This document shows, piece after piece, positions 32,584 to 40,195 of a stretch of 40,329 bases of DNA (its first letter is position 1; each line of letters opens with the position of its first letter). The notes beneath the pieces were generated by a model that was given only the letters and a program-made list of their open reading frames with translations, had not been told where the DNA came from and searched no databases. The stretch spans positions 1-40,329 of the forward strand of contig JAFSEZ010000052.1 of the NCBI GenBank assembly GCA_017435505.1, in the 5' to 3' direction. Both the position numbers and the translations under genes were made by a program. Source of the stretch: Akkermansia sp. Lineage in GTDB: Bacteria > Verrucomicrobiota > Verrucomicrobiia > Verrucomicrobiales > Akkermansiaceae.

Positions 32584-32940
32584 TCAGGTGTCCCGCTTGC
32601 GTTGGGAGATGCTGCAGGAGCGGGGCTTGCCACCGCGTTTGCGGGCGCGAGCCAGTTCGAGCCGACGGGGGGAGGGGGCACCATTGAGGCGGTGGTCCAA
32701 TTCCTCGCAGAGGGTGCGGCGTGCAAAGTAGCGGTTGATTTCCCGCTCCCGCTCGCAATGGCATTGCACCACAATACCTGTGGGAACATGGGTGAGACAT
32801 ACTTTGTTATTCGTCTTATTCACCTTCTGCCCGCCCTTGCCGCTGCCGCGGGTGAACTTCTCTTCCAAATCGGCGGCTTTGATTCCCAGAGCTTCCATGT
32901 GAAGCTTGAGCTTTTGCAGCTTTTCAGGTGATACCGGCAT
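32584..32940 (-). CDS. GGQ-domain peptide-chain-release-factor-like protein
   Basis: A 118-aa protein with only the catalytic domain of class I release factors: GSGKGGQKVNKTNNKV carries the GGQ motif that triggers peptidyl-tRNA hydrolysis. HVPTGIVVQCHCEREREINR follows in the pattern of the family (shown in parts: THVPTGIV, CEREREINRYFAR), and the protein ends in a basic tail (LELARARKRGGKPR). It has no codon-recognition domain, so it probably rescues stalled ribosomes, as ArfB and the mitochondrial C12orf65 homologues do. Which of these it is closer to cannot be told here. The start is fixed by a promoter with its -10 6 nt upstream. Confidence 0.85.
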   Translation of the reverse strand: MPVSPEKLQKLKLHMEALGIKAADLEEKFTRGSGKGGQKVNKTNNKVCLTHVPTGIVVQCHCEREREINRYFARRTLCEELDHRLNGAPSPRRLELARARKRGGKPRSCSISQRKRDT

Positions 32941-32946
32941 GGGATT

Positions 32947-32975
32947 ATCCTACCCGCCTCATCGTGCCGTGACAA
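32947..32975 (-). promoter_or_regulatory. promoter of the GGQ protein gene, leaderless geometry
   Basis: On the minus strand TTGTCA (32970-32975), 17 bp, TAGGAT (32947-32952), then 6 nt to the ATG at 32940. Confidence 0.65.
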
Positions 32976-33011
32976 GATTTTTGTGCGGCAAAAGGAGGGT
33001 AATACGCGCAT

Positions 33012-33038
33012 CCCCGCTAAGCATGGCGCTTAGCGGGG
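33012..33038 (-). terminator. hairpin after the porin gene
   Basis: CCCCGCTAAGC / GCTTAGCGGGG (33012-33022 with 33028-33038), loop ATGGC. It lies about 30 bp past the porin stop. No T-tract follows, so it may stabilise the mRNA end rather than terminate. Confidence 0.5.
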
Positions 33039-33066
33039 GCGAATATTGAAGTTGGCGGTGGCTTTA

Positions 33067-34263
33067 TCAGAACACGAAGCCGGCTTGGATACCGGTGGCG
33101 CTGGCGTAGTCGGTATCGCGGTAGGCGGGGTCGTTGATAAGCTGGAAGTAGGGGGCAAGGTAGAAGTACTGGTTGAGCTGCACGCGGTACATGCATTCCA
33201 GCACTTTTTCGTACTCATTCACCAGGGAAGAGGTGGCGGTGTCTGCGCCCTTGAAGATGCCGAATCCCAAGCCCAGGTAGTCATTGGGGCGAGAGGGGGT
33301 GAGGTGCAGGGTGGTGCCGGCAGAGAATTCCTGGGAGCAGCGCTGGTAGTCGCCGCTGGCAATGCCTGCGCGGGCGTAGACCTTGGCCATGTGGTTGACG
33401 GTGTATTCAATGCTGCCGAAGATGCCTACTGCGTTGTGCTGGTGGTCGTTTCCATCGCGGCCGGGGGTATCTTGGCTGCAGAAGAAGGGGGAGATGCGAG
33501 CTGTGGCATTGCCCTCTGCAAAGATGTGACCATATTCACCCACGATGGCGTAGCCATTGGCGTGTTTGGCGTTGAAGGGGTTGGAGCCCCACGGGGTACC
33601 CATGCGGGTGATGGCACCGGTGACCCAGTTGCGGCGGTCGATTTCGCCCTGCACAACGATGGCGAGGTTGTTGTAGGGCAAGGGGAGCACGCCGGAGCTT
33701 TCGAAGTTGTCGTTGGTGAAGCGGGCATGCCCCACGCGGTCCATGTAGTTGTTGAGCTTAATCATACCGGCGGTGATAGCCACCCGCTTGCCGGCCAGGA
33801 AGTGCTTGACGGAGACTTCCAGCAGAGCCAAATCATGCGGACCGAGGATATCCGTATGCAGTCCGGAGCACATGCCGATGCCGTTCACATAGAAGCTGGA
33901 TTCGGAGGCAGAGGCAGGATCCAGTCCCCAGGAACCGGCGATATCCATGCGCAGCCACGTGCCGCCGTTGATGTCGTCCCGGATGAGACGCTGGTTGAGG
34001 ATAGCGTAGAGAATGGCCACGTGGTTGGTGTTGTTGTAGCCGGGCATCGCGTTGTCCAGCGCCCAGAAGCCGTACACCAGTTCAAAAAACCACTGGGTCC
34101 CCCAATTTTCATCCGCGGCGCGTTTGAAAGCAGGAGCAGATTCCCCGGCGGGGAACATGTTGGTATTATACACGATGTTGCCGGGGGCGGGGGGGGCTTG
34201 CGCTGGAGTCATGTTGGCGCAGAGCCCTAAGAGGAGGGCGGCGCAGAGAAGAAGCTTTTTCAT
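33067..34263 (-). CDS. OprB-like carbohydrate-selective porin
   Basis: An outer-membrane channel of about 398 aa. The signal peptide is KKLLLCAALLLGLCANMTPAQA in parts, with cleavage likely after AQA. The mature protein is rich in amphipathic strands and aromatic residues (WGTQWFFELVYGFWAL, WLRMDIAGSWGLDP), carries the OprB-like FAEGNATARISPFF region, and ends IQAGFVF, the C-terminal Phe needed for outer-membrane insertion. It probably admits sugars and could serve the secreted GH2 activity upstream, though they are far apart. Start at ATG 34263, where the signal peptide begins. No clear promoter was found. Confidence 0.8.
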   Translation of the reverse strand: MKKLLLCAALLLGLCANMTPAQAPPAPGNIVYNTNMFPAGESAPAFKRAADENWGTQWFFELVYGFWALDNAMPGYNNTNHVAILYAILNQRLIRDDINGGTWLRMDIAGSWGLDPASASESSFYVNGIGMCSGLHTDILGPHDLALLEVSVKHFLAGKRVAITAGMIKLNNYMDRVGHARFTNDNFESSGVLPLPYNNLAIVVQGEIDRRNWVTGAITRMGTPWGSNPFNAKHANGYAIVGEYGHIFAEGNATARISPFFCSQDTPGRDGNDHQHNAVGIFGSIEYTVNHMAKVYARAGIASGDYQRCSQEFSAGTTLHLTPSRPNDYLGLGFGIFKGADTATSSLVNEYEKVLECMYRVQLNQYFYLAPYFQLINDPAYRDTDYASATGIQAGFVF

Positions 34264-34314
34264 GTTTTCGTTAGAGTGTGGTAATGCTGGCGCAGATGCT
34301 ACCACAGATAGCTG

Positions 34315-34893
34315 CTATTGGGAAGCAAAAACTTTGCTGATAAAGGAAGAAAAGGGCTGCACAAAGAGGTGGGAGCCGTGTTCGGATGTACCTTGGGCGG
34401 TGAAGCCGAAGTGGCGGGAGAAGTCTGCTCCTTCGGGGGTGATGTTGTCGGTGGCAATGAGGCGGCAGCGGTGCTGCACGGGGAGGTAAGGGGCTATGGC
34501 TGCACGCAGCAAGCGGTGGGTGAGCCCCGTGCGGCGATAGGCCGGCTCTACCAGAATACAGCTGAGAAACATGTGCAGCGGCTCCTCATCCGCATGGATG
34601 TCGACAATGGATTCTGCCGTGAGCTCGCTGTCGTTGAGCTGTCCGCAGAGCAGTTTTCCGAACTCCGCAGGGAGGATGGGAAAGAGATTCACAAAGCCCA
34701 CTACCTCACCGTTGACAGTGGCGGCAGTTGTGGTGTAGGCGTGTTTGCAGTACCAGCGGTATGCTTCCTCTGCGGGGGTGATAAAATCTGCCCCATAGTA
34801 TTTCAACTCCAGCGCGGCCATTTGTTCAAAATGAGCATAGGAAAGCGGGCTGGTGATGACCGGGGGCTCGGCCGCAGTAGACGAATCAATCAT
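34315..34893 (-). CDS. GNAT-family N-acetyltransferase
   Basis: A 192-aa acetyl-CoA-dependent acyltransferase of unknown substrate. The core runs from TAATVNGEVVGFVNLFPI through LSCILVEPAYRRTGLTHRLL, where V-P-x-Y-R-R-T-G-L is the acetyl-CoA loop (motif A), to FSRHFGFTAQGTSEHGSH, the end of the fold. I start at ATG 34893, where the family-like part begins and which overlaps the upstream gene by 8 bp; longer frames run into that gene. Confidence 0.82.
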   Translation of the reverse strand: MIDSSTAAEPPVITSPLSYAHFEQMAALELKYYGADFITPAEEAYRWYCKHAYTTTAATVNGEVVGFVNLFPILPAEFGKLLCGQLNDSELTAESIVDIHADEEPLHMFLSCILVEPAYRRTGLTHRLLRAAIAPYLPVQHRCRLIATDNITPEGADFSRHFGFTAQGTSEHGSHLFVQPFSSFISKVFASQ

Positions 34894-35242
34894 AATCTGC
34901 CATGGAAACGGCATAGATGGCATTGAAAAGCTCATCATCCGGGATGTTGTTGAGCACTTCATCCACCACCATGGTGTCATCTATGGCTACGCTGTTGGTC
35001 TGGGGCGCATCCATGGGGATGAGGAGCGGCAACACCGCTACACACAGACAGAGTACCGCAGCACTGCTGCATACCCAGGTGGATACGCGCTTGTACCACG
35101 GCCTATTGTAGTCTGCCAAGGCTTCTTCACGACGAATGGCTGCCATGATATCATCTGCCAGTCCGGGCGGGGGCAGGGGAGTGGTTGCCTTGCCCAGCAG
35201 TGCATCCAAAGTTTCGTCTTCTGTGGTGTAGGGTTCTGCCAT
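34886..35242 (-). CDS. small single-span membrane protein, anti-sigma-like layout
   Basis: A 118-aa protein: an acidic N-terminal cytosolic helix pair (TTEDETLDALLGKATTPLPPPG in parts, then IMAAIRREEALADY), one membrane span (WVCSSAAVLCLCVAVLPLLI) and a short acidic periplasmic tail. The layout is like small anti-sigma factors, but there is no zinc HxxxCxxC motif and no sigma-factor gene beside it. I do not recognise the family. It overlaps the GNAT start by 8 bp, so the two are coupled. Confidence 0.65.
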   Translation of the reverse strand: MAEPYTTEDETLDALLGKATTPLPPPGLADDIMAAIRREEALADYNRPWYKRVSTWVCSSAAVLCLCVAVLPLLIPMDAPQTNSVAIDDTMVVDEVLNNIPDDELFNAIYAVSMADYD

Positions 35243-35298
35243 TTGTAGGGGTAAACCCCGGTGCGGGGAGGAAGTTGCGAGGAAAGATGAAAAAAATA

Positions 35299-36432
35299 TC
35301 AGCCCAAGTACGCAGTGAGGTCTTCCTGGTAGAGTTCGGGCTCAAGGAGGAAGGAATCGTGCCCCTTGGCAGATTCGATGCACTTGTAGTGAGCCTGCAC
35401 GCCGTTTTTGACGAGTCTGCGGTGGAAGAGCGAGCACGAGCGCGGGGTGAAGCAGCAATCCGTGCTGATGGAGAAAATCATGAAGGGGATGTTGTGCTCG
35501 GCGTAGAGACGGAACACCTCATCCAGATTTTCTTTGCCGCAGAGGGCCGGCAAATCGAAAGATGCCCACATGTTGATGATGCGGATGTAGGCGTTGGCAT
35601 CAAACCGCAGCGCAAACTTGGTGCCTTGGTGCAACATGTAGCTTTCTGTGTTGCGGGCGGGCAGATACCAAGTGAATAGCCCCTTGCGGTCGGGTGTGCC
35701 GCCTTTGCGGGCTCGCTTTTCCAGTCCGCGCTGGTAGACAAAGAACTTGTGGCTGATGATGCGGGCCAAGGCCAAGCCGCGGCGGGGCGGATCGCTCAGC
35801 GGATAGCGCCCCTCGCGGTACTTTTCATCAATCTCAATGGCGGCAAACTGCTCAAAGGCGGCCAGTTTGTGCTCGATGGGGGGCTGGCAGGAAGCACCGA
35901 TGATAACCACGCAGCGCACGCGCTCCGGGTACATGTGCGTGAAAGCAAGACTGAGCATGCCCCCAATGCTGGGTCCCACAATGGCAAAGCGGTCGATTCC
36001 CCACGAGTTGATGAGCTGCATCTGCGCGCGGGCTTGGTCATTGGGTGTCACCATAGGGAAGCGGCTCCCCCAGGGCTCGCCGTCGGGGGCGGTGGAGGTG
36101 GGGCCACTACTACCGTAGCAGCTGCCCAGGAAGTTGACGCAGATGATGAAGTAGCGTTCCGTATCCAGCGGCTTGCCGGCACCAATCATGCGGTCCCACC
36201 AGCCCTCGTGGTTTTCGGCGCGCCAAAAATCCCCGGCTTCCGGCAAGTCGGTATTCATGCCGTGGGCATGGTGGCTGCCGGTGAGGGCGTGGAACAGCAG
36301 GATGGCGTTGCTCTTGTCGGCATTCAGGGTGCCGTATGTTTCGTACGCCAAGCAGATGCCCGGCAATGTCTCCCCGGAATCGAAAGTGAAATCGCCAATG
36401 TGAAAGATGTGTGTTTTGACGTCAACGCTCAT
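35299..36432 (-). CDS. metX: homoserine O-acetyltransferase
   Basis: Alpha/beta-hydrolase-fold enzyme of methionine synthesis, acylating homoserine. The 377-aa protein has LLFHALTGSHHAHG (oxyanion loop), FLGSCYGSSGPTS and the nucleophile S155 in VGPSIGGML. It also has D325 in STDCCFTP and H358 in KGHDSFL, giving the complete triad. Whether it uses acetyl- or succinyl-CoA cannot be decided from the fold, and MetX enzymes do both. Start at ATG 36432 (MSVDVKTHIF). A TTCATT...TACCAG pair 6 nt before the ATG is too weak to call. I see no SAM riboswitch in the 40 bp before it. Confidence 0.93.
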   Translation of the reverse strand: MSVDVKTHIFHIGDFTFDSGETLPGICLAYETYGTLNADKSNAILLFHALTGSHHAHGMNTDLPEAGDFWRAENHEGWWDRMIGAGKPLDTERYFIICVNFLGSCYGSSGPTSTAPDGEPWGSRFPMVTPNDQARAQMQLINSWGIDRFAIVGPSIGGMLSLAFTHMYPERVRCVVIIGASCQPPIEHKLAAFEQFAAIEIDEKYREGRYPLSDPPRRGLALARIISHKFFVYQRGLEKRARKGGTPDRKGLFTWYLPARNTESYMLHQGTKFALRFDANAYIRIINMWASFDLPALCGKENLDEVFRLYAEHNIPFMIFSISTDCCFTPRSCSLFHRRLVKNGVQAHYKCIESAKGHDSFLLEPELYQEDLTAYLG

Positions 36433-36468
36433 GGCTGGCTGGTAGGTTCTCTGTGCGCCCAATGAACG

Positions 36469-36501
36469 AAAAAAAAGACCGGGGTTGCGTAACGCCGGTC
36501 T
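36469..36501 (-). terminator. rpmJ terminator
   Basis: On the minus strand AGACCGGCGTT / AACCCCGGTCT (36491-36501 with 36476-36486, one mismatch), loop ACGC, then at least seven T. Confidence 0.85.
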
Positions 36502-36559
36502 CTCTTTTCGTGCAGAAACCCACTGGCGTGTGGCCGGTGTGCTCCCGTGCAGGCAATTC

Positions 36560-36724
36560 TTACTTGACGCCTTTCTTGCTGAGGCGGGTGCCGGCTGTCG
36601 TGCCCTGACGAGCCTTGAACTTGGGGTTGCTCTTGCAGATGACGTAGAGCGTCCCCTTGCGCTTCACAATCTGGCAATCAGCGTGGCGGCGCTTCATAGA
36701 GGCGAGGGAGGAAAGAACTTTCAT
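36560..36724 (-). CDS. rpmJ: 50S ribosomal protein L36, zinc-free (YkgO-like) type
   Basis: A 54-aa protein: [17 protein letters not shown], then [17 protein letters not shown] and KFKARQG, followed by a short basic tail. The pattern matches the alternative L36 form of E. coli (YkgO). It keeps two cysteines (C17, C30) but lacks the full Cys3-His set, so it should not bind zinc. The promoter leaves about 60 nt of leader without a Shine-Dalgarno, and a strong terminator follows, so it is a single-gene transcript. Whether the genome also carries a zinc-binding copy cannot be seen here. Confidence 0.92.
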   Translation of the reverse strand: MKVLSSLASMKRRHADCQIVKRKGTLYVICKSNPKFKARQGTTAGTRLSKKGVK

Positions 36725-36790
36725 GATTCTTGGTTGGTTGTATGGTTAATAAGATTTTAGTGCCGGGAAGATGGCGTCATCGGGAAGCAG

Positions 36791-36818
36791 ATTATACCCT
36801 TAACTTTTCGCTTGTAAA
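36791..36818 (-). promoter_or_regulatory. rpmJ promoter
   Basis: On the minus strand TTTACA (36813-36818), 16 bp, TATAAT (36791-36796). The -10 is a perfect consensus. Confidence 0.7.
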
Positions 36819-36851
36819 GACAAATTTGCGTAAATATGCAATTTTTCTTCT

Positions 36852-37811
36852 TTATGTTGACTTGGAGAAGGGGCGGAGCTTGCCGTAGAATCCATTGTGC
36901 ATGGCGCGGAAGAGAGTGTAGAGGCTGTTGAATGTCAATTCATTGGTCTGCAACATGGCCACAATGCTCAGGATGATGTAGAAGATGCAGGCGGCCAAGC
37001 GGTGCAGGTAGCTTGTGGGGCGTTTGAGCCGTTGCAGCCAAGCCCAGTTTCGCACTTTGTAATAACTGCGACTCACGGGGAGCCCCGGTTCATAGAAAAA
37101 TGAGTGCCCACCAAAGGTAAAATGAACTAGCGGGATGGCGGCTGAGGGGTGCTCCAGCTCGGAATGGCGAATCGTCACAAAGCTGAATCCTGCGTGGCGC
37201 ACTTTCCATGGGTATTCCTCGTCCTCGCCCCGGATGAAAAGTTCGGGGGTGGGTACTCCGGCGCAAAGCCAAGCCTCACGGGGGTAGAGAGCTCCCAGCC
37301 AGCCACCGCGACTGGCTATTTCGTTGTCCGGTGGCAAATCTTGGGTGCAGATGGCGTTTTTCCAAGGGGTGCGTTCATGCCCTGTGCACATGGTGAGCGG
37401 CCAGCTCAATTCATCATCCTTGGCGGGGTCTATCACCAAGCTCATGCGCACGGTTCGCGGTGGAACCTGCACGGCCAGCAGGTTCTCCAAGCTGTGTGGG
37501 CGTGGCCAAGAGTCGTCATCCAGCACCCACACATAGTCCGCATGCAACCGGCCGAACGCATAGTTCATGCCGTGAGCGCAGCCTCCGGCATTGCCCAGAT
37601 TGGCGGGCATTTGCAGGATATGTAGCGTGTTTGCAGGCAATATCTCGGCAGCCAGAGCCGGAGCCTCTGCGGTGATGGGGTCGTCTGCTGTGCTGTTGTT
37701 GATGATGACGATTGCATCCGGTCGCCGCGTCTGCTGCGCCAACCTCCGCAGGCAGGTGAGGCTTCTCTGCCTGCTGCCGTAGTGGGTAAAGATGGCGCAA
37801 ATTGAGGGCAT
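36852..37811 (-). CDS. family 2 glycosyltransferase
   Basis: A 319-aa inverting glycosyltransferase with a GT-A fold. It starts MPSICAIFTHYGSRQRSLTCL, with the nucleotide-binding strand near the N-terminus (IVIINNST) and the metal-binding DDDS in YVWVLDDDS. The acceptor-side GGWLGALYPREAW follows, then IRGEDEEYPWKVRHAG, which carries the catalytic ED of the GT2 family (DEEYPW). A C-terminal hydrophobic segment (FYIILSIVAMLQ) suggests membrane attachment. The layout resembles galactofuranosyl- or rhamnosyltransferases of the GlfT/WbbL type. A promoter 6 nt upstream fixes the ATG at 37811. Confidence 0.9.
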   Translation of the reverse strand: MPSICAIFTHYGSRQRSLTCLRRLAQQTRRPDAIVIINNSTADDPITAEAPALAAEILPANTLHILQMPANLGNAGGCAHGMNYAFGRLHADYVWVLDDDSWPRPHSLENLLAVQVPPRTVRMSLVIDPAKDDELSWPLTMCTGHERTPWKNAICTQDLPPDNEIASRGGWLGALYPREAWLCAGVPTPELFIRGEDEEYPWKVRHAGFSFVTIRHSELEHPSAAIPLVHFTFGGHSFFYEPGLPVSRSYYKVRNWAWLQRLKRPTSYLHRLAACIFYIILSIVAMLQTNELTFNSLYTLFRAMHNGFYGKLRPFSKST

Positions 37812-37817
37812 GCCCGC

Positions 37818-37846
37818 ATTATGCCTCATCTGCGTGCTCTTTGCAA
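37818..37846 (-). promoter_or_regulatory. GT2 gene promoter, leaderless geometry
   Basis: On the minus strand TTGCAA (37841-37846), 17 bp, CATAAT (37818-37823), then 6 nt to the ATG. Confidence 0.65.
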
Positions 37847-37877
37847 GTTTTTCTCATGTCGGCATATCAAGAAAACA

Positions 37878-37907
37878 TTGACAAACAGCTCGCACGTAGT
37901 GTATACA
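37878..37907 (+). promoter_or_regulatory. promoter of the 37915 lipoprotein gene, leaderless geometry
   Basis: TTGACA (37878-37883), 18 bp, TATACA (37902-37907), then 7 nt to the ATG at 37915. It is divergent from the GT2 promoter. Confidence 0.65.
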
Positions 37908-37914
37908 TGAGCCT

Positions 37915-38394
37915 ATGAAAATCAGGTTAACATGGCTTTCTGTGGCGGCTGCGTTTCTGACAGCATGTGCCGGTGTGCAAGAAACTCGCATAACGGATGT
38001 TGCGGATTTGCCGGTAAAATCCACCACAGCACCGCAGCTTGATTGGCAGAATAGCCCCCTGCGTGCGAATGCCATGTATGTGTTCTACGATGCCAACACC
38101 CATAAGCAGCGCTCCACCATGGTGGGGGATTATTACTATGTGAGTTGGGACGACGCTGAGCCTGATAAACCGGCTCGCATCCTGTTGCGCTACACGCAAG
38201 CTGCCACAGGGGCGGCGGAGCAGCGCCGCGAGCTTACTTTTCCGGCGGGCCGTGGGGAGCCTACCTCCCGCAAAACGGAGTTTTTCTTCAACGGAGAAGA
38301 ACGCCAACGCAAGGGAGATATCATGTCTTGGCGTTTGGAGCTCTACGTGGATGGCGTGCTCAAGGATGCTCGCCAATCCTACCTCTGGGAGTAA
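37915..38394 (+). CDS. small lipoprotein, function unknown
   Basis: A 159-aa predicted lipoprotein with signal peptide MKIRLTWLSVAAAFLTAC and lipobox LTAC. The mature part looks like one beta-sandwich (ANAMYVFYDANTHKQR, GDYYYVSWDDAEPD, RLELYVDGVLKDARQSYLW). I know no named family. It heads a two-gene unit with the membrane protein 31 bp downstream. The predicted mRNA is leaderless. Confidence 0.75.
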   Translation: MKIRLTWLSVAAAFLTACAGVQETRITDVADLPVKSTTAPQLDWQNSPLRANAMYVFYDANTHKQRSTMVGDYYYVSWDDAEPDKPARILLRYTQAATGAAEQRRELTFPAGRGEPTSRKTEFFFNGEERQRKGDIMSWRLELYVDGVLKDARQSYLWE

Positions 38395-38425
38395 TGGTTG
38401 CTTGATACGGGTGCTGCACTGAATC

Positions 38426-39133
38426 GTGAAAATTAATCGAAGTACCAGCCAAGCGGAGCTGACACAGCTGTATGCGGCTGTGGTGCGCCGAGAATTCCTG
38501 CGCAATACCCCGCTCAACATCAAGACTTTTCTGCGCTATGCGTTGCTCTTTACCCTGTTTCCCGGCATGCGCTTGGGATACCGCTGGGGGATGCTGATTA
38601 CAGCTGCCTTTTCGGTGCTGCTGATGGTGTTGCTCCTTTGCGGGGCAGAGCAGTGGGCCGCATGGGCGGTGCTTGCGTGGGTGGTCGTTGGGGGAATCGT
38701 GTTTGCGAGTGTGGCCGTACAGGTGGTGCGTGCTGCTGCACAGACGCGCAAGGCTCGCCTGGAGTATCTGCCGGCAGAGCCCCATTTACGGGCAGGGTGC
38801 ATCTGCCCTGAGCTGTTGCCGCTCACCTGGCGGCGGGATAAACGGGCAGAGTTGCGCCACACCTCCTCTGTTGTGCTGGAAATCCCGAAGGATGGTATCT
38901 ATGCCTTTATCCTCAACATGGACAAGGGACAGCGCGATTCCCGTATTGTGACTCACGGCCGCCGTGGCACTTGTGTGGTCTATGCCCAAGGCGGTGGCAA
39001 GAGCGGCGAGCCATTCCAAGCCCTGATGCTGTATCGCCTGGCTGCCGGGCGCCATGAGCTGCGGTGGAGTGTGGATTCCCCCCGCGGTGCCAAACCGCAC
39101 GCCACACTCACGCAGATGAATGTGGTGAGCTGA
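38426..39133 (+). CDS. membrane protein, function unknown
   Basis: A 235-aa protein with an N-terminal cytosolic helix, two spans (about 38-75: WGMLITAAFSVLLMVLLLC, then AAWAVLAWVVVGGIVFASV), and a periplasmic beta-rich domain with ELRHTSSVVLEIPKDGIY and HELRWSVDSPRG in parts. It starts at a GTG at 38426. It probably belongs with the lipoprotein just upstream. I do not recognise the family. Confidence 0.7.
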   Translation: MKINRSTSQAELTQLYAAVVRREFLRNTPLNIKTFLRYALLFTLFPGMRLGYRWGMLITAAFSVLLMVLLLCGAEQWAAWAVLAWVVVGGIVFASVAVQVVRAAAQTRKARLEYLPAEPHLRAGCICPELLPLTWRRDKRAELRHTSSVVLEIPKDGIYAFILNMDKGQRDSRIVTHGRRGTCVVYAQGGGKSGEPFQALMLYRLAAGRHELRWSVDSPRGAKPHATLTQMNVVS

Positions 39134-39750
39134 GCTGCGCCACTCCCGCCGCGGGTAATCTTCCCCTCCCCGTTACGCCCGCAGGGCGTTCTTCACCATG
39201 GGCGCAGCCCATTCTTCATGACGAGCAACGCGAGTTCTTCATTCCGCTCGCAAGAGCGGTCTTCATAACGAGTGAAACGAGTTCTTCATCTCCCCCCAGA
39301 CAAAAACCGCGCTTTATGCCACCCGCTCGCCCTCTGCCGCCCCTGCCGGGGCTCCCTCCTTGCCGCGGCTGCTCATGCAGCCGAGATTTCACTGAATCAC
39401 GTAGTGATGAAGTTTCACCGTTCAGATTTCACCGACGACACCGTCGGAGATTTCACTGCGCGCATCTCCGGCGCGCATCTTAAAAAACCAGCCGCGGCAT
39501 AGCGCGGAGGGAATTTCATAGCCCCGCATTTGCGGGGCGGCATATAGTAGACAGGGGGCTTGCCCCCTGGACACGTATCCCCCCACGAAGTATACGAACC
39601 CCGGAGCCGCGCCACACAAATGCCCCTCCATCCGGCGGGGCTCCCATCTAGCCACTACTCCCGCCGCGGGGAATATTCCACAATGTACATTGTACATTGT
39701 CTTGTCCCGCCAACGACCCCTGCACGGTAGTGGATTCATCCCTGTTTTTG
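39134..39750. repeat. hairpin chain B between convergent genes
   Basis: A gene-free 680-bp gap filled with hairpins. First part, linker TCTTCAY: ACGCCC-GCA-GGGCGT (39175-39189), ATGGGC-GCA-GCCCAT (39198-39212), CCGCTC-GCAA-GAGCGG (39244-39259), with two units of CGAG-direct-repeat form between. Second part, linker ATTTCAC (39386, 39426, 39450; variant GTTTCAC 39412): CGGCTGC-TCAT-GCAGCCG (39366-39383), ATCAC-GTA-GTGAT (39396-39408), CCGACG-ACAC-CGTCGG (39432-39447), GCGCGC/GCGCGC (39458-39476). Then ATTTCAT and GCCCCGCA-TT-TGCGGGGC (39521-39538) and CAGGGGGC-TT-GCCCCCTG (39552-39569). A short CAATGTACATTG palindrome lies at about 39681. Confidence 0.85.
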
Positions 39751-39757
39751 GGAGCAG

Positions 39758-39790
39758 AAAAAGCCGCATGGCTATGCAACCATGCGGCTT
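39758..39790 (-). terminator. terminator of the last gene
   Basis: On the minus strand AAGCCGCATGG / CCATGCGGCTT (11-bp stem 39761-39771 with 39780-39790), 8-nt loop, followed by TTTTTCTG. Confidence 0.9.
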
Positions 39791-39814
39791 GTGTGGGGTG
39801 AAGATGGTCTGCAA

Positions 39815-40150
39815 TCAGTAGCGAATGATGTAATCGCCGGGTTCGCGGGGAGTCTCGGGTTCGCGTTCGCAGGGAGGAAGCATGGTGTTGAGGTGGCGCT
39901 TCTGGATGGTCTTCTTGAGACCACTATCATTGCGAGAGGTCAGCTCTTTAGCTTCCTTGATGGCATCGGCACGTTCCTTTTCAGCCTTTTTCACGGCAGC
40001 GTTGTGCTCATCCAAGCTGGCTTGCTGGCGGGGTGTGGCCACGCCGCGCAGAGTTTTCTCCGAGATTTCAACGGGGCTCACTACCGGGGCTGCCCAAGAG
40101 AAAGAAGCCGCAGCAACTGCGAGTACAGAGAGGAGGGAAAATGTTTTCAT
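39815..40150 (-). CDS. small exported coiled-coil protein, function unknown
   Basis: A 111-aa protein starting at ATG 40150 with signal peptide MKTFSLLSVLAVAAASFSWA, cleaved about AWA-AP. The mature part is strongly charged and helical (LDEHNAAVKKAEKERADAIKEAKEL in parts), typical of a short coiled coil, and ends with PREPGDYIIRY. No family is known to me. A good promoter and terminator make it a single-gene transcript. Confidence 0.72.
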   Translation of the reverse strand: MKTFSLLSVLAVAAASFSWAAPVVSPVEISEKTLRGVATPRQQASLDEHNAAVKKAEKERADAIKEAKELTSRNDSGLKKTIQKRHLNTMLPPCEREPETPREPGDYIIRY

Positions 40151-40167
40151 AGTGATGGTACAGTCCA

Positions 40168-40195
40168 AGTATAAGGAATGCGCATCATAAGTCAA
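40168..40195 (-). promoter_or_regulatory. promoter of the last gene
   Basis: On the minus strand TTGACT (40190-40195), 16 bp, TATACT (40168-40173), 17 nt before the ATG at 40150. Positions 40196-40329 hold no gene that I can see. Confidence 0.65.

Noticed and set aside
33046..34230. 394-aa open frame antisense to the porin gene
   Set aside because: The opposite strand encodes a porin with signal peptide and C-terminal Phe. The shadow lacks any sign of selection.
34886..35242. Anti-sigma factor with zinc motif
   Set aside because: The layout fits, but there is no HxxxCxxC motif and no sigma gene next to it, so I left it unnamed.
36433..36475. SAM riboswitch or leaderless promoter before metX
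   Set aside because: Only about 40 bp lie between the rpmJ terminator and metX, too short for a riboswitch; the TACCAG -10 candidate is too weak.
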